DNA of 64,000 bases from Vreelandella rituensis (GTDB taxonomy: Bacteria > Pseudomonadota > Gammaproteobacteria > Pseudomonadales > Halomonadaceae): NCBI RefSeq assembly GCF_003336665.1, contig NZ_QPIJ01000009.1, forward strand, positions 1 through 64,000, in the 5' to 3' direction. Below the pieces are notes generated by a model that was not told where the DNA came from, searched no databases, and saw nothing but the letters and a program-made list of their open reading frames with translations. Shown here one piece after another: positions 27,264-37,475 of this stretch. The position numbers were made by a program, and so were the translations under genes. The stretch's first letter is position 1. The number at the start of each line of letters is the position of its first letter.

Positions 27264-27321
27264 ACTTATCAATACGTACTCATCAACCCGAAGGAAGTCT
27301 CCTAACCCCAGGGGAAAGAGA

Positions 27322-28653
27322 TTACCCCACCAGGATGGCCGGCAAGCCGGTAATCAACCAGGGGAAGAAGGCCATCAGCAGGCACGCCAGGATAATCAAG
27401 GCCACGAAGGGAATCACCGCCTTGTACAGGTCGACGATTTCCACCCCGGGCGGTGCCACCCCTTTGAGATAGAACAGGGCGTAGCCGAACGGCGGCGTCA
27501 AAAACGAGGTCTGCAGCACCACCGCGACCATCACCACGAACCACAGCATATCCACGCCCATGGCCTCGACGATGGGCAACATGATCGGGAAGCTGAGCAG
27601 CACGATGCCGGTCCAGTCGAGGAACATGCCCAGAATGAACACCAGAAACAGCATCAGGATCAAGGCCCCGGTTGTGCCGCCGGGCATGGCCAGCACCAGG
27701 TCGCTGATCACGCTCATGCCACCACCCCTGGAGAACACCCCGGTGAAGGCCGTGGCCCCGACCAGGACCAGCATGACCATGGTGGTGGTCTTGCTGGCAT
27801 CAATCAGGGTGTTGTAGCAGGTCTTGAGCTTGCGGTCGCCAAAGATCATGAACAGCAGAAAGGCGATGAATACCCCGATGGCCGAGGCTTCCGTGGCCGT
27901 GGCCACACCGGTGAACAAGGCCCCCAATACCCCGAGGATCAATGCCATGGGCGGCAGAACGTACTTGAACAGCATGATCAGCAGTTCGCCGGTGCTGGTC
28001 TGGGCGCGCTCTTCCGCCGGCACCTTCGGGCCGTACTCGGGCTTGATGTAGCAGATGATCAGCACATAGAGCGCGTACATCACCCCCAGCATCAACCCCG
28101 GGATCAAGGCCCCCGCAAATAGCGCCCCTACCGAGACCGGCGAGTAGCTGGCCATCAGGATCAGCATGATGCTGGGCGGAATCAGGATGCCCAGGCAGCC
28201 GCTGGCCATGATCACCCCGGCGCTCAGCTCCTTGTTGTAGCCATACTTGAGCATCGGCACCAGGGCGATCATGCCCATTACCGCTATCGAGGCACCCACG
28301 ATGCCGGTGGTCGCGGCCAGCAGCACCGACACGATGACCACCGTCAAGGCCAGGCCGCCCCGCAGGTTGGCGAGTAACAGACGCATGGCATCGAACATCT
28401 TCTCGGTCACCCCCGAGTCGTTCAGAAACCGCGCCATCAACACGAACAGCGGGATCGCCACCAGCACGTAGTTGTCCATGGCATTGCCATAGATGTTGTT
28501 GATCAGGGTGCCCATCACATTCAGGCCGGGCCCCACAAGGGCACCGATCACCGCGACGCCGCCCAGCACGAACGCCAGGGGATGGCCCATGAACAGGCCC
28601 ACCATCAACCCGGCGAACATCACCAGGGTGAGCATTTCCGGACTTAAATTCAT
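27322..28653 (-). CDS. dctM: TRAP transporter, large permease subunit
   Basis: The 443-residue DctM-type subunit, which forms the ion-coupled transport path. It has about twelve hydrophobic segments with recognisable GHPLAFVLGG, the TGIVGASIAVMG loop and the ILIPPSIMLIL segment. Its ATG overlaps the dctQ stop by four bases. The substrate is not set by this subunit. Confidence 0.93.
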   Translation of the reverse strand: MNLSPEMLTLVMFAGLMVGLFMGHPLAFVLGGVAVIGALVGPGLNVMGTLINNIYGNAMDNYVLVAIPLFVLMARFLNDSGVTEKMFDAMRLLLANLRGGLALTVVIVSVLLAATTGIVGASIAVMGMIALVPMLKYGYNKELSAGVIMASGCLGILIPPSIMLILMASYSPVSVGALFAGALIPGLMLGVMYALYVLIICYIKPEYGPKVPAEERAQTSTGELLIMLFKYVLPPMALILGVLGALFTGVATATEASAIGVFIAFLLFMIFGDRKLKTCYNTLIDASKTTTMVMLVLVGATAFTGVFSRGGGMSVISDLVLAMPGGTTGALILMLFLVFILGMFLDWTGIVLLSFPIMLPIVEAMGVDMLWFVVMVAVVLQTSFLTPPFGYALFYLKGVAPPGVEIVDLYKAVIPFVALIILACLLMAFFPWLITGLPAILVG

Positions 28654-29150
28654 GCCCGTTCCTCCCGCAGTTGCTGAATAGCCCGGATGAAGATCGCGAT
28701 GCCTTGCAGCAGGATCAGTACCGCCGCCACGAAGATGACGCCTTTAATCGGGTAAACCGGAATCGCGACCATGCCATAGGTGGTTTCACCGCGGCTGAAC
28801 GAGCGCATGAAGAAACTCCAGCCGAGGCTTATCAGCATCCACATGAAGGGCACGAAGAAGATCAGGTAGCCGATGATGTCTAACATCGCCTGCTTCTTGC
28901 GTGAGAGAATCCGTTTGATCACATCGACTTCGACGTGAGCATGGTGGCGCAGCCCGTACGCCGCCATCAGCATGAAGTGAGCCCCGAACAGCATCTTGGT
29001 GATGTCGAAAGCCCAATCGCTGGGGCGACCGGTGAAGAAGCGCAATGCAATATCGTAAAGAACTATGAGCGCGATAATCGCAATCAGCGGCGCAATGATT
29101 CGCCCGAACACTTCATTGAGCGTATCGATCGCCTTGGCAATTGCATTCAT
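28650..29150 (-). CDS. dctQ: TRAP transporter, small permease subunit
   Basis: A 166-residue DctQ-type membrane subunit with four hydrophobic helices; ALRFFTGRPSDWAFDITK and the HHAHVEVDVI segment are typical of the family. ATG 29150 is preceded by GGAG; a TTG five codons upstream is in frame but less likely. It lies downstream of dctP across an internal terminator-like hairpin and is coupled to dctM. Confidence 0.92.
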   Translation of the reverse strand: MNAIAKAIDTLNEVFGRIIAPLIAIIALIVLYDIALRFFTGRPSDWAFDITKMLFGAHFMLMAAYGLRHHAHVEVDVIKRILSRKKQAMLDIIGYLIFFVPFMWMLISLGWSFFMRSFSRGETTYGMVAIPVYPIKGVIFVAAVLILLQGIAIFIRAIQQLREERA

Positions 29151-29169
29151 GGAGGAACTCCGCAATCAA

Positions 29170-29206
29170 TACGAAAAAACCGCCCCGATGCCAGGCATCG
29201 AGGCGG
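29170..29206 (-). terminator. intra-operon hairpin between dctP and dctQ
   Basis: On the minus strand the arms CGCCTCGATGCC and GGCATCGGGGCG pair almost perfectly and are followed by six T. Placed 11 bases after the dctP stop, it would let partial readthrough keep the binding protein more abundant than the permease. Confidence 0.75.
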
Positions 29207-29217
29207 CGTTGAGTGCC

Positions 29218-30321
29218 TTACAGGCAGGCTTCGATTTCTTCCAGGGAGGGCAGGTTGTCGATGGTACGGCTCATGTTGAACGGCGCGGTAATATCACGCC
29301 AGTTAGCGTAATGCTCCATGTAGCTGACCATGGAATGATAAACCTTGGCATGCATTGGATCTTCACAGGCACCGCGAACGATCACTTCATTGGTGATGTC
29401 TTGAATGCGTGCCAAGTCTTCCTCGGAGAACTGATTGATTTCGACACCGGCTTCCTGGAACTTGATGGTGCCTTCGGTGGAACCGCGCTCCGACCAGGAA
29501 AGCGACCAGGCCATGGTGGCTTCGGCAGCGATCTTCAACTTATCTTGGGTTTCTTCGGAAAGCGCGTCCCAGGCATCCTTGTTGATCATCACGCCGAAGA
29601 CACTGGCGGACTGGTGCCAGCCCGGCGTGGCCCAGTATTCAGCCACTTCAGCAAAGCCTGCTTCGTAGTCGACGCCCGGCGTGGAAAATTCACCGGCGTC
29701 GATCACGCCGCGCTCGATGGCCTGATAGACTTCACCGCCGGCGAGGGTGACCTGTGAGCCGCCAAGCTCTTCCAGAACGCGTCCTTGGTCACGTCCGGAA
29801 AGGCGGATGCGCTTGCCGTCGAGGTCGGCCAGGCTTTCGATGGGGGTGCGACCCATGAAGCCGGACTCGTTATTGGTGATCCCGTACGGCAGGTAGACCA
29901 TGTTGTAGTTGCCGTAGACTTCCTGATAGAGGTCGAATCCACCCCACTGTTGAATCCAGTTCAGGTAATCCACGCCGTTGAACAGGCTGGTGGTAGTGGC
30001 CAGCGGCGAAAAGGCCGGGCTGCGGCCTGCCCAGTAACCGGGCCAATCACCTGCGGCTTCAATGCTGCCGGTTTCGGTGGCATCAAACACTTCGGTGCCG
30101 GGCATCAGGGTGCCGCCGGCACGGAAGTTGATTTCCAGCTCGTCACCGGCCAGTTTATTGACCAGGTCAGCCCAGTGGCGGTCGATTTCGATCAGCGCCA
30201 GGTTGTCCGGCCAGGTGGTGGTCATGGTCCAGCGTTCCTGGGCCTGAGCGGTAGTGGAAAGGGCGGCAAGGGCGACACCGGCGGCGAGACCGGTAATGGC
30301 AAATTGAGTCGTTTTTTTCAT
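29218..30321 (-). CDS. dctP: TRAP transporter, substrate-binding protein (DctP/TakP type)
   Basis: A 367-residue periplasmic binding protein. The signal peptide covers about residues 1-27 (ALSTTAQA then QERW). The mature protein begins with WTMTTTWPDN and has the ligand-arginine region RIRLSGRDQGRVLEELGG followed by AGGEVYQAIERGVIDAGEF, as in the TakP alpha-keto-acid subgroup. Substrate is therefore probably an organic acid, but it cannot be named. ATG 30321 follows AGGAAATATTCC. A 12-base palindrome about 70 bases upstream may be its operator. Confidence 0.88.
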   Translation of the reverse strand: MKKTTQFAITGLAAGVALAALSTTAQAQERWTMTTTWPDNLALIEIDRHWADLVNKLAGDELEINFRAGGTLMPGTEVFDATETGSIEAAGDWPGYWAGRSPAFSPLATTTSLFNGVDYLNWIQQWGGFDLYQEVYGNYNMVYLPYGITNNESGFMGRTPIESLADLDGKRIRLSGRDQGRVLEELGGSQVTLAGGEVYQAIERGVIDAGEFSTPGVDYEAGFAEVAEYWATPGWHQSASVFGVMINKDAWDALSEETQDKLKIAAEATMAWSLSWSERGSTEGTIKFQEAGVEINQFSEEDLARIQDITNEVIVRGACEDPMHAKVYHSMVSYMEHYANWRDITAPFNMSRTIDNLPSLEEIEACL

Positions 30322-30652
30322 GGAATATTTCCTGGCGTTTGGCTTGTGAAATTGTTGGTCTTGATCATCGGGAAATAGGATGACGCAGTTGACGTATACG
30401 TCTGACAAAGCCTTGCCTAGTCGGTCAACCGCCGACTCAAGCTAGCATATTTCAACCGTTGCGACGCAATATCAGAAAGTGGTTGTTAAACCTTGCGCCA
30501 GTGGGTGCTTCTACTATTAAATATTATTTAATTCAGTGATTTATAATTTTTATTGATGCGTTTAAAGTCCCTGTCAGAAATTGAAAACCGTTGAAAAGCG
30601 GGTTGTGTTAATACCAAAGTTGTAAGCTAATCGCCTATTTAAAGGAACATGC
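30322..30652. other. intergenic region between dctP and tmcA
   Basis: A 330-base AT-rich divergent region. It holds the palindrome noted separately and a very AT-rich stretch around 30515-30560. I see no convincing small gene. Confidence 0.5.
30391..30402. promoter_or_regulatory. palindromic candidate operator of the TRAP operon
   Basis: GACGTATACGTC is a perfect 12-base palindrome 70 bases before the dctP start. GTATAC-centred palindromes are common operators of GntR/FCD regulators, which often control TRAP genes; no such regulator is encoded in the window. Confidence 0.45.
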
Positions 30653-32812
30653 ATGCCGCATTTCTCCTCCAGCGAAACCCCGATGCGTGCCGCCGGCCTG
30701 GTGGTTCGTCATGCCTGTCGGCTGAAACGGCGAGGCTGGCGTAATCTGGTGTGGTTGCGTGGCGATGCAGTTGACTGCCATCGACTAGCCCTGGCGTTAT
30801 GGCAAGCGCATTCCTGGCAGGCGCCTCTCTGGGTGGGAAACCCGGCACCAGTCACTGACGCAATCAGCCCACGCCAGGCACGCACGCGGTTGGGCGCCGA
30901 GCATGGGCTGGTCATCATCGACGCGGTAAGCCAAGGCAATGGGTTTGACCCGGACGCCCTGGGTGCGCTTTCCGGCACCCTGCAAGCCGGAGGGCTATTG
31001 GTATTGATGACGCCGATTGCCTGGGGCGAAACCCCGGATGCCGACTATGTACGGTTTGCCGATTATCCCCATGCCTGGCCCTCGTTATCAGCCAATTATC
31101 TGAAGCGCTTGGCGCAGCTGCTGCATCGCTCCAGCCAGGTAGTGCATTGGCAGGCTGGCCAATGCCCGCATTTGCCCAGGCTTCCGGCAAGGCCGAAGCC
31201 AACAGTTGTAAGCGAACACGATCAAGCGATGGCGCCTGAATGCGTGACGCTCGACCAGGCAGCGGTGGTCCAGCAACTGACCCACTTGCGTCGCCGCCGA
31301 CCGATTGTGATCACCGCCGACCGTGGGCGCGGCAAGAGTGCCGCCCTGGGAATCGCCAGCGCCCAACTGCTGCAATCCGGTGTGGCATTGGTGGTGCTCA
31401 GCGCGCCTCGCCCGAGTGCCGTCGAAGCGGTATTCGCCCGGCTGGAAGTGCTGTGTCCGCAAGGCTTGCGTGATGGCTTACGCTTTGTGCTTCCCGACGT
31501 CGGTGAGGTTCGCTTCGTTGCGCCGGATGTCCTGACGCGCCAAGTGGCGGAAAGCAGTCTGGGCGGCAAGGGTAGCTATCTACTGGTAGATGAAGCCGCC
31601 GCGATTCCCGCGGCCCTGCTCGGTACTTGGCTGGAAGCCTTTCCACGCATCGCTTTTGCCACGACGATTCATGGCTATGAAGGCTCAGGGCGTGGTTTTG
31701 CTTTGCGTTTTCGCGCCCAACTGGACCAACGCACCCCCGATTGGCGTCAAATCGAGATGCAGACGCCGGTGCGCTGGACAAGCGGGGACCCCTTGGAAGA
31801 GGTCACGTCGTCGCTTCTATTGCTCGACGCCCAGCCGGGGCCGGTATCCTCTCAACCGGTTGAGGTGGTCTCGCTAGAGCGAGCGGAGCTGGCGCACGAC
31901 GAGCCTCGCTTGCGAGCGGTATTCGGTCTGCTGGTGCAGGCGCACTATCGCACCACGCCTAGCGATCTGCGTCAGTTGCTGGATGGCCCCGGTACGCGGT
32001 TGCAGGTAGTCAAGGCGAAGGGTTTTTTGCCACAGGCGGTGCTGGTCACCCGGGATGAAGGCGGATTCGATAGTGAGATGGCGGACCGGGTAGCACGGGG
32101 CGAACGACGCCCCCAAGGCCATTTGCTGGCGCAGTCGCTTGCCGCCCATGCCGGTTCTCGCGAGGCGGTAACGCGGCGCTGGCGGCGAGTGACGCGTATC
32201 GCCACGCACCCAGAGCGCCGCCGTGAAGGCTTGGGCCGGGCATTGATCGACGCGGATATTCCCCTGGCGCGCGCGCAAGGCCGTGAAATTTACGGTGCCA
32301 CCTTTGGTGCCGACCCTGATTTGCTGGCCTTCTGGCGTGCGCTAGGTTTTATTCCGCTGCGCCTGGGCTTGAAGCGGGACACGACTACCGGGGAGCATGC
32401 GTTGATGGTGGCGCAAGGACTTACGGCGCAAGGAAGCGCCTTGGTTGAGCAGCTACGCCAGCGTTTCCATGCGGCCCTGCCTGGGTTGCTCGCCTTTGAA
32501 CTGACCAATTTGCCGGCCGCGGTGGCGACCGCCTTGCTCGCCGACCTGCCGAAACCCGCCGTCTCGGAAGCGATGCGTCAGGATCTTGAGGACGTGGCTT
32601 TCGCCCAGCGTGAACCGGCCCTGGCGCGTCCGGCGATTCAGGCATTGGTACTGCATGGGTGCCAAGGGCGATTGGCCGTAGAGGACCAGCAAAGTTGCCG
32701 GCGACTGGTGGCCTGGGCTTTCCAGGGGCGGGCTCTGGATAAAGCGCGGGGCGCGGCAACGCTTGAGTTGCGAAAAGCGGTGGCTGCGCTGCTGCATGCC
32801 GGGGTGCTTTGA
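30653..32812 (+). CDS. tmcA: tRNA(Met) cytidine acetyltransferase
   Basis: Makes N4-acetylcytidine at the wobble position of elongator tRNA-Met using acetyl-CoA and ATP. The 719-residue protein has an N-terminal DUF1726-like domain, a RecD-like helicase domain with Walker A DRGRGKS (223-229) and YLLVDEAAAIP, a GNAT domain with VTRIATHPERRREGLGRALI, and a C-terminal tRNA-binding domain. AAAGGAAC precedes ATG 30653. Confidence 0.95.
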   Translation: MPHFSSSETPMRAAGLVVRHACRLKRRGWRNLVWLRGDAVDCHRLALALWQAHSWQAPLWVGNPAPVTDAISPRQARTRLGAEHGLVIIDAVSQGNGFDPDALGALSGTLQAGGLLVLMTPIAWGETPDADYVRFADYPHAWPSLSANYLKRLAQLLHRSSQVVHWQAGQCPHLPRLPARPKPTVVSEHDQAMAPECVTLDQAAVVQQLTHLRRRRPIVITADRGRGKSAALGIASAQLLQSGVALVVLSAPRPSAVEAVFARLEVLCPQGLRDGLRFVLPDVGEVRFVAPDVLTRQVAESSLGGKGSYLLVDEAAAIPAALLGTWLEAFPRIAFATTIHGYEGSGRGFALRFRAQLDQRTPDWRQIEMQTPVRWTSGDPLEEVTSSLLLLDAQPGPVSSQPVEVVSLERAELAHDEPRLRAVFGLLVQAHYRTTPSDLRQLLDGPGTRLQVVKAKGFLPQAVLVTRDEGGFDSEMADRVARGERRPQGHLLAQSLAAHAGSREAVTRRWRRVTRIATHPERRREGLGRALIDADIPLARAQGREIYGATFGADPDLLAFWRALGFIPLRLGLKRDTTTGEHALMVAQGLTAQGSALVEQLRQRFHAALPGLLAFELTNLPAAVATALLADLPKPAVSEAMRQDLEDVAFAQREPALARPAIQALVLHGCQGRLAVEDQQSCRRLVAWAFQGRALDKARGAATLELRKAVAALLHAGVL

Positions 32813-32824
32813 TCGGTGAAACCT

Positions 32825-32860
32825 AAAAGATCGGCACCACTGGAACGGTGCCGATCTTTT
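32825..32860. terminator. bidirectional terminator between tmcA and dps
   Basis: AAAAGATCGGCACC pairs perfectly with GGTGCCGATCTTTT around an eight-base loop; both sides end in A/T-runs, suiting the convergent genes. Confidence 0.88.
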
Positions 32861-32899
32861 AAGAAGCTCTATCTCAAAAAAACACTATCTCAACAAGCT

Positions 32900-33373
32900 C
32901 TACCCCAGGTAGGCATTGAGCATCCAGACGGTCTTTTCCTGCTCGCGGATATAGTCTCCGGCCTGGGAGGCGGTGCCTTCGTCATCGGCATCCGAGGCCA
33001 GCGACAGAACGTCACGCTGCAGTTCGATCAAGGTCTGGTAGCCCTTGAGAATGCCTCGCACGCAGGCTTCGCCATCATGTACGTCCTTGGCTTCCTGGAT
33101 GTCGGCCATCGTCACGTAATCGCTGTAGGCGTGTACCGGCGTGTGGCCCAGGGTCAGGATACGTTCAGCGACTTCATCCACCTTGGTCAACAAATCGGTG
33201 TAGAGTTCTTCGAACTTGGTGTGCAATTCGAAGAAGTTGGAGCCTTTCACGTTCCAGTGATAGCCACGCACGTTCATGTAAAAGATCTGATAGTTAGCCA
33301 GAAGGTGATTGAGCTTTTCAGCGAGTTGGCTGGCGCTGCCTTCGTGCAAACCGATGCTGTTGGTCTCTGTCAT
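32900..33373 (-). CDS. dps: Dps family DNA-binding ferritin-like protein
   Basis: A 157-residue mini-ferritin that oxidises iron with peroxide and protects DNA. The intersubunit ferroxidase residues are H39, H51, D66 and E70, in RGYHWNVKG and in the following helix. The N-terminal tail is short with no lysine cluster, so direct DNA binding is uncertain. AAGGAGATATTCC precedes the ATG. Confidence 0.94.
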   Translation of the reverse strand: MTETNSIGLHEGSASQLAEKLNHLLANYQIFYMNVRGYHWNVKGSNFFELHTKFEELYTDLLTKVDEVAERILTLGHTPVHAYSDYVTMADIQEAKDVHDGEACVRGILKGYQTLIELQRDVLSLASDADDEGTASQAGDYIREQEKTVWMLNAYLG

Positions 33374-33546
33374 GGAATATCTCCTTGTCTGGTGCGCTCA
33401 TTTTGAGCGATTGCCCACGCTTCAGGGTAAAGCGCTCAGCGAAAGAGGAAAAGTAACTTCTACTTATCGTTGCGATAGGGCTGCGCGATTAACCTCTTCC
33501 ACCCTAAATGCTGACGGTGGCTAGATTTTTCAAGAGCGAAGGTTTT

Positions 33547-34692
33547 TCAAGGTCGAAGCGCTGAGCTTGCCTGCCACAGCCGAATCACGTTCTCGCAGCG
33601 GTCGGCGAGGAGTTCGGGGGTATGGCGCAGCGCCTGTTCCAGAGACATGGGGCCGTCCGCTAGAGCAAAGGCGGCCGTGACCCCTTCTTTCAGACAGGCA
33701 TGCCAGTTATCTCCCAGGCTTCCGGCCAGTACCACCACCGGTTTGGCGTGCTTCCGGGCCAGGCGTGCCACGCCAATGGGGGTCTTGCCGGAAAGGCTCT
33801 GGCCGTCCAGGCGGCCTTCGCCGGTAATCACCAGGTCCGCCCTGGATAGGTGCTCGGTAAAGTGAGTCTGTGCCATGATCATCTCGATACCCGGGCGCAG
33901 TTTGGCCCGCAAAAAGGCATGGGCGGCAAAGCCCATTCCGCCGGCGGCACCGGCACCGGCTAGCTCACGGTAGTCCTCGCCCAGCGTTTCGGCGGAAATA
34001 GCTGCAAAATGCCCAAGCGACTGATCCAGAATGACGACATCCTGTGCGGTAGCGCCTTTTTGCGGGCCGAATACCACGCTCGCGCCACGTTCGCCCAGCA
34101 GGGGGTTGTCCACATCCACCGCCGCTTCAATGCTCAATTGTAAGAGCCTGGGGTCCAGCTGGGTAATATCCAGGCTTGCCAGGTGGGCAAGTGCCTTTCC
34201 ACCGGCAGGCAATGGTTGTCCCTGGGCATCCAGCAAACGAGCCCCCAGGGCGCTAAGCATGCCGGCACCGGCATCGTTGGTGGCACTGCCGCCCAGCAGT
34301 AGCAAAAGCCGTTTTGCACCTTGATCGAGGGCTGCGCGAATCAGCTCGCCGGTGCCGAAGGAGGAGGTATGTCCGGCATTGCGTTCTTGCGGCGCAAGGT
34401 GCTGTAGTCCATTGGCTTCGGCCAGCTCGATATAGGCAGTATGCTGCTCGGCAAGCCAGCCCCAGGCGGCCTCGATGGGGCGTCCCAGCGCATCTTGCAC
34501 CGTCGTCGAACGTCGCTGAGCGCTGGTGGCGGCAATCAAGGCCTCAAGGCTTCCCTCGCCACCATCGGCCAAGGGACATGAAACCACTGTGGCGTCAGGG
34601 TCGGCCCGCAGCACGCCGCGAGCCATGGCCGCAGTGGCCGCCTGGGCACTCAAGGCGTCCTTGTAACTGTCCGGACAAAGCAGGATATTCAT
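33547..34692 (-). CDS. glycerate kinase (GlxK/GarK family)
   Basis: A 381-residue type I glycerate kinase, producing 2-phosphoglycerate (as GlxK/GarK). Signatures: CPDSYKDALSA at the N-terminus, PLADGGEGSLEAL, LLLGGSATNDAGAGM, and TGEGRLDGQSLSGKTP. ATG 34692 is nine bases after GGAG; a GTG two codons before it is too close. No glyoxylate or hexarate genes are adjacent. Confidence 0.93.
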   Translation of the reverse strand: MNILLCPDSYKDALSAQAATAAMARGVLRADPDATVVSCPLADGGEGSLEALIAATSAQRRSTTVQDALGRPIEAAWGWLAEQHTAYIELAEANGLQHLAPQERNAGHTSSFGTGELIRAALDQGAKRLLLLLGGSATNDAGAGMLSALGARLLDAQGQPLPAGGKALAHLASLDITQLDPRLLQLSIEAAVDVDNPLLGERGASVVFGPQKGATAQDVVILDQSLGHFAAISAETLGEDYRELAGAGAAGGMGFAAHAFLRAKLRPGIEMIMAQTHFTEHLSRADLVITGEGRLDGQSLSGKTPIGVARLARKHAKPVVVLAGSLGDNWHACLKEGVTAAFALADGPMSLEQALRHTPELLADRCENVIRLWQASSALRP

Positions 34693-34794
34693 GGGCACGA
34701 TCTCCGCAAACGGCTGTCAGTGAGGCGTAGCATAGTGAGCTTAACGCGAGCCGGTGGCGCCGGACCAGACAAGCCGCTTTCCAGAGGATTCCCA

Positions 34795-35358
34795 ATGCAG
34801 TGGAAACTACTCAGTATGGTCGGAGTGCTAGGGCTGGCAGGCTGCCAGGTAGTGCCGGACCGCTTGCCGCAGGCAGAACCCGACCCGGACCCGGCTTGCC
34901 ATTTCGTGAGCGAGGCCGCCGACCCCTTGGCGGCCGGGGTGGAAGTATTGATCGAATGGGGGTTCTCGCTGGATGCGTCGGATACCGACCTTGGCCTGGT
35001 CAGTGTCAGCCGTAGCAGTGAACTGCTGGCCTATGATCCTTGGCACGACCTCAATGGCTGGTATGGAGGAGGCACTCGGGTTTTCGGAAGTATCGGGCTG
35101 GGCAGTCGGGGAGGTTTTTCAACGGGTGTCATGCTGGGCTACGGCGGTATCGGACAGCGGCCCACGGAAGTGGAGCGGGTAACGCTACTGGTCGATGAAA
35201 ATGAGGTGCGGGTGTCACGCGATATTCGCCGCTTCGATCAGCTCGGGGAGCTGCGCGAAGCGCGCAGTGCCAGCGATGCTGGTTTCTGTCAGCGCCTGGA
35301 TCAAGCCATGGCAGCGTTTTCTCAAGAGCCTTCTCAAAAACAGGAAGCCGCGCCATGA
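34795..35358 (+). CDS. putative lipoprotein, member of a tandem related pair
   Basis: A 187-residue unrecognised lipoprotein: lipobox LAGC with C17, then a Pro/Asp linker, then a domain with AGVEVLIEWGFSLDASDTDLGLVSVSRS and a glycine-rich stretch (GGGTRVFGSIGLGSRGG). The segment resembles LRQAVELLVEQGYVIRHADLALG in the next gene, so the two share a small domain. ATG 34795 was chosen for the signal peptide. The stop overlaps the next gene by four bases (ATGA). Confidence 0.72.
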   Translation: MQWKLLSMVGVLGLAGCQVVPDRLPQAEPDPDPACHFVSEAADPLAAGVEVLIEWGFSLDASDTDLGLVSVSRSSELLAYDPWHDLNGWYGGGTRVFGSIGLGSRGGFSTGVMLGYGGIGQRPTEVERVTLLVDENEVRVSRDIRRFDQLGELREARSASDAGFCQRLDQAMAAFSQEPSQKQEAAP

Positions 35359-35744
35359 GTTGCCGTCTGCTAGCGGGTTGTTTATGGCTGGTCATGTTGG
35401 CGGGTTGTTTATGGCTGGTCATGTTGGCGGGCTGTGCCGCCACACCGCCTGTGCCTCCGAGTGAAATGACACTTTCGGCACCCGCCGAAACGACATTGCG
35501 TCAGGCGGTTGAGCTGCTGGTGGAACAGGGATACGTGATTCGGCATGCCGACCTTGCACTGGGGCGCGCGGAAGCGTCGCTGGCACGCTGGCCAGAATAT
35601 CGCGTGACACTTCAGGTGATCGAACAAGGCGAGAATGCTAGCCTTGTTCGAATAATGGCGCAACGGGGTGGAAAACCTCTGCCCGCCTACCTGCTTGACC
35701 CTTGGTTAGCCAGCCTTCAGGCCAAGGTGGGGTTGGTTCCCTGA
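35355..35744 (+). CDS. putative lipoprotein with a triplicated lipobox
   Basis: A 129-residue unrecognised lipoprotein overlapping the previous gene. Its signal region contains LLAGCLWLVM, MLAGCLWLVM and MLAGC in a row, created by a 27-base tandem duplication. Any of three cysteines (9, 18, 27) could be lipidated; the last, followed by AATPP, looks most like a mature start. Alternatively translation starts at an internal ATG within the repeat. The mature domain resembles that of the upstream gene. Confidence 0.7.
   Translation: MSCRLLAGCLWLVMLAGCLWLVMLAGCAATPPVPPSEMTLSAPAETTLRQAVELLVEQGYVIRHADLALGRAEASLARWPEYRVTLQVIEQGENASLVRIMAQRGGKPLPAYLLDPWLASLQAKVGLVP
35373..35426 (+). repeat. 27-base perfect tandem duplication in a signal peptide
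   Basis: Two adjacent identical copies (35373-35399 and 35400-35426), beginning GCGGGTTGTTTATGG and ending GTCATGTTG; a third partial copy GCGGG follows. It inserts nine residues (AGCLWLVML) and keeps the frame. Confidence 0.95.
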
Positions 35745-35799
35745 ATTTTATCGCTGAACGAGATTAACTAACAAACAACCAGGTGAGGCTGATCGTAAG

Positions 35800-36461
35800 A
35801 TGAGGCTAACAAGATATTTGCGTGCCGGTGGGTGGAAAGGCGCTGCGTTATTGCTGTTGGGCATGCTGAGCGCCAATGTAAGCGCTCACCCTCATGGGTG
35901 GATAGACCTGAGCGTGCGGGTGATGACCGATGAGCAAGGCCGGGTGGAAGGGCTGCGTCAAACCTGGCGGATGGACCCTTTTTATAGCCTGGTGGTACTC
36001 GAAGAACTCCAGCAGGTAGAAGGAGAGAGCCTGGATGTCGCCCTGGATCAACTCGGGCATGAGATTCGCGATAATCTGGCGAACCAGGGCTACTTCACAG
36101 AGGTTTATCTCAATGACGAGCGACAAGGGTTGGGTGAGGTCACCGATTATACCGTGATGGAGCGCGACGGGCGGGTTAGTTTCATGTTCATCCTGCCGTT
36201 ACAGACGCCGCAGCTTCTGACAGGAGGCATTCTGCGCTATCAGGTGTTTGACCCGAGCTATTACCTGGAAGTGGTGCATGAAGCCGATCAAGGTGAACCG
36301 TTGGAGAGCGCCTTGGTCCTGAGCAGTGAACAGGAGTGTCGGCTAGATATTCTTCCCGCCGACCCTGATCCGGAACGCGTCATGAAGGCAGCCATGCTGG
36401 ATGTCGATGAGCAGGCGACACCGGGGCTGGGGCGCCACTTTGCGGAAACCGGCGAGGTGGC

Positions 36462-36471
<10 letters not shown>
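35800..36471 (+). CDS. DUF1007 family periplasmic protein
   Basis: A 223-residue exported protein. The signal peptide ends VSA (residue 29), so the mature protein starts HPHGWID, a likely metal-binding N-terminus and the DUF1007 hallmark. The pair DUF1007-NicO is common in gammaproteobacteria and is linked to zinc, nickel or cobalt handling. It overlaps the next gene by ten bases, so both are made together. Confidence 0.85.

Positions 36472-37462
<991 letters not shown>

Positions 37463-37475
<13 letters not shown>

Noticed and set aside
27142..28122. 326-residue plus-strand open frame opposite the TRAP permease
   Set aside because: It is a low-complexity His/Gln/Asp-rich shadow of dctM; no ribosome site and no family resemblance.
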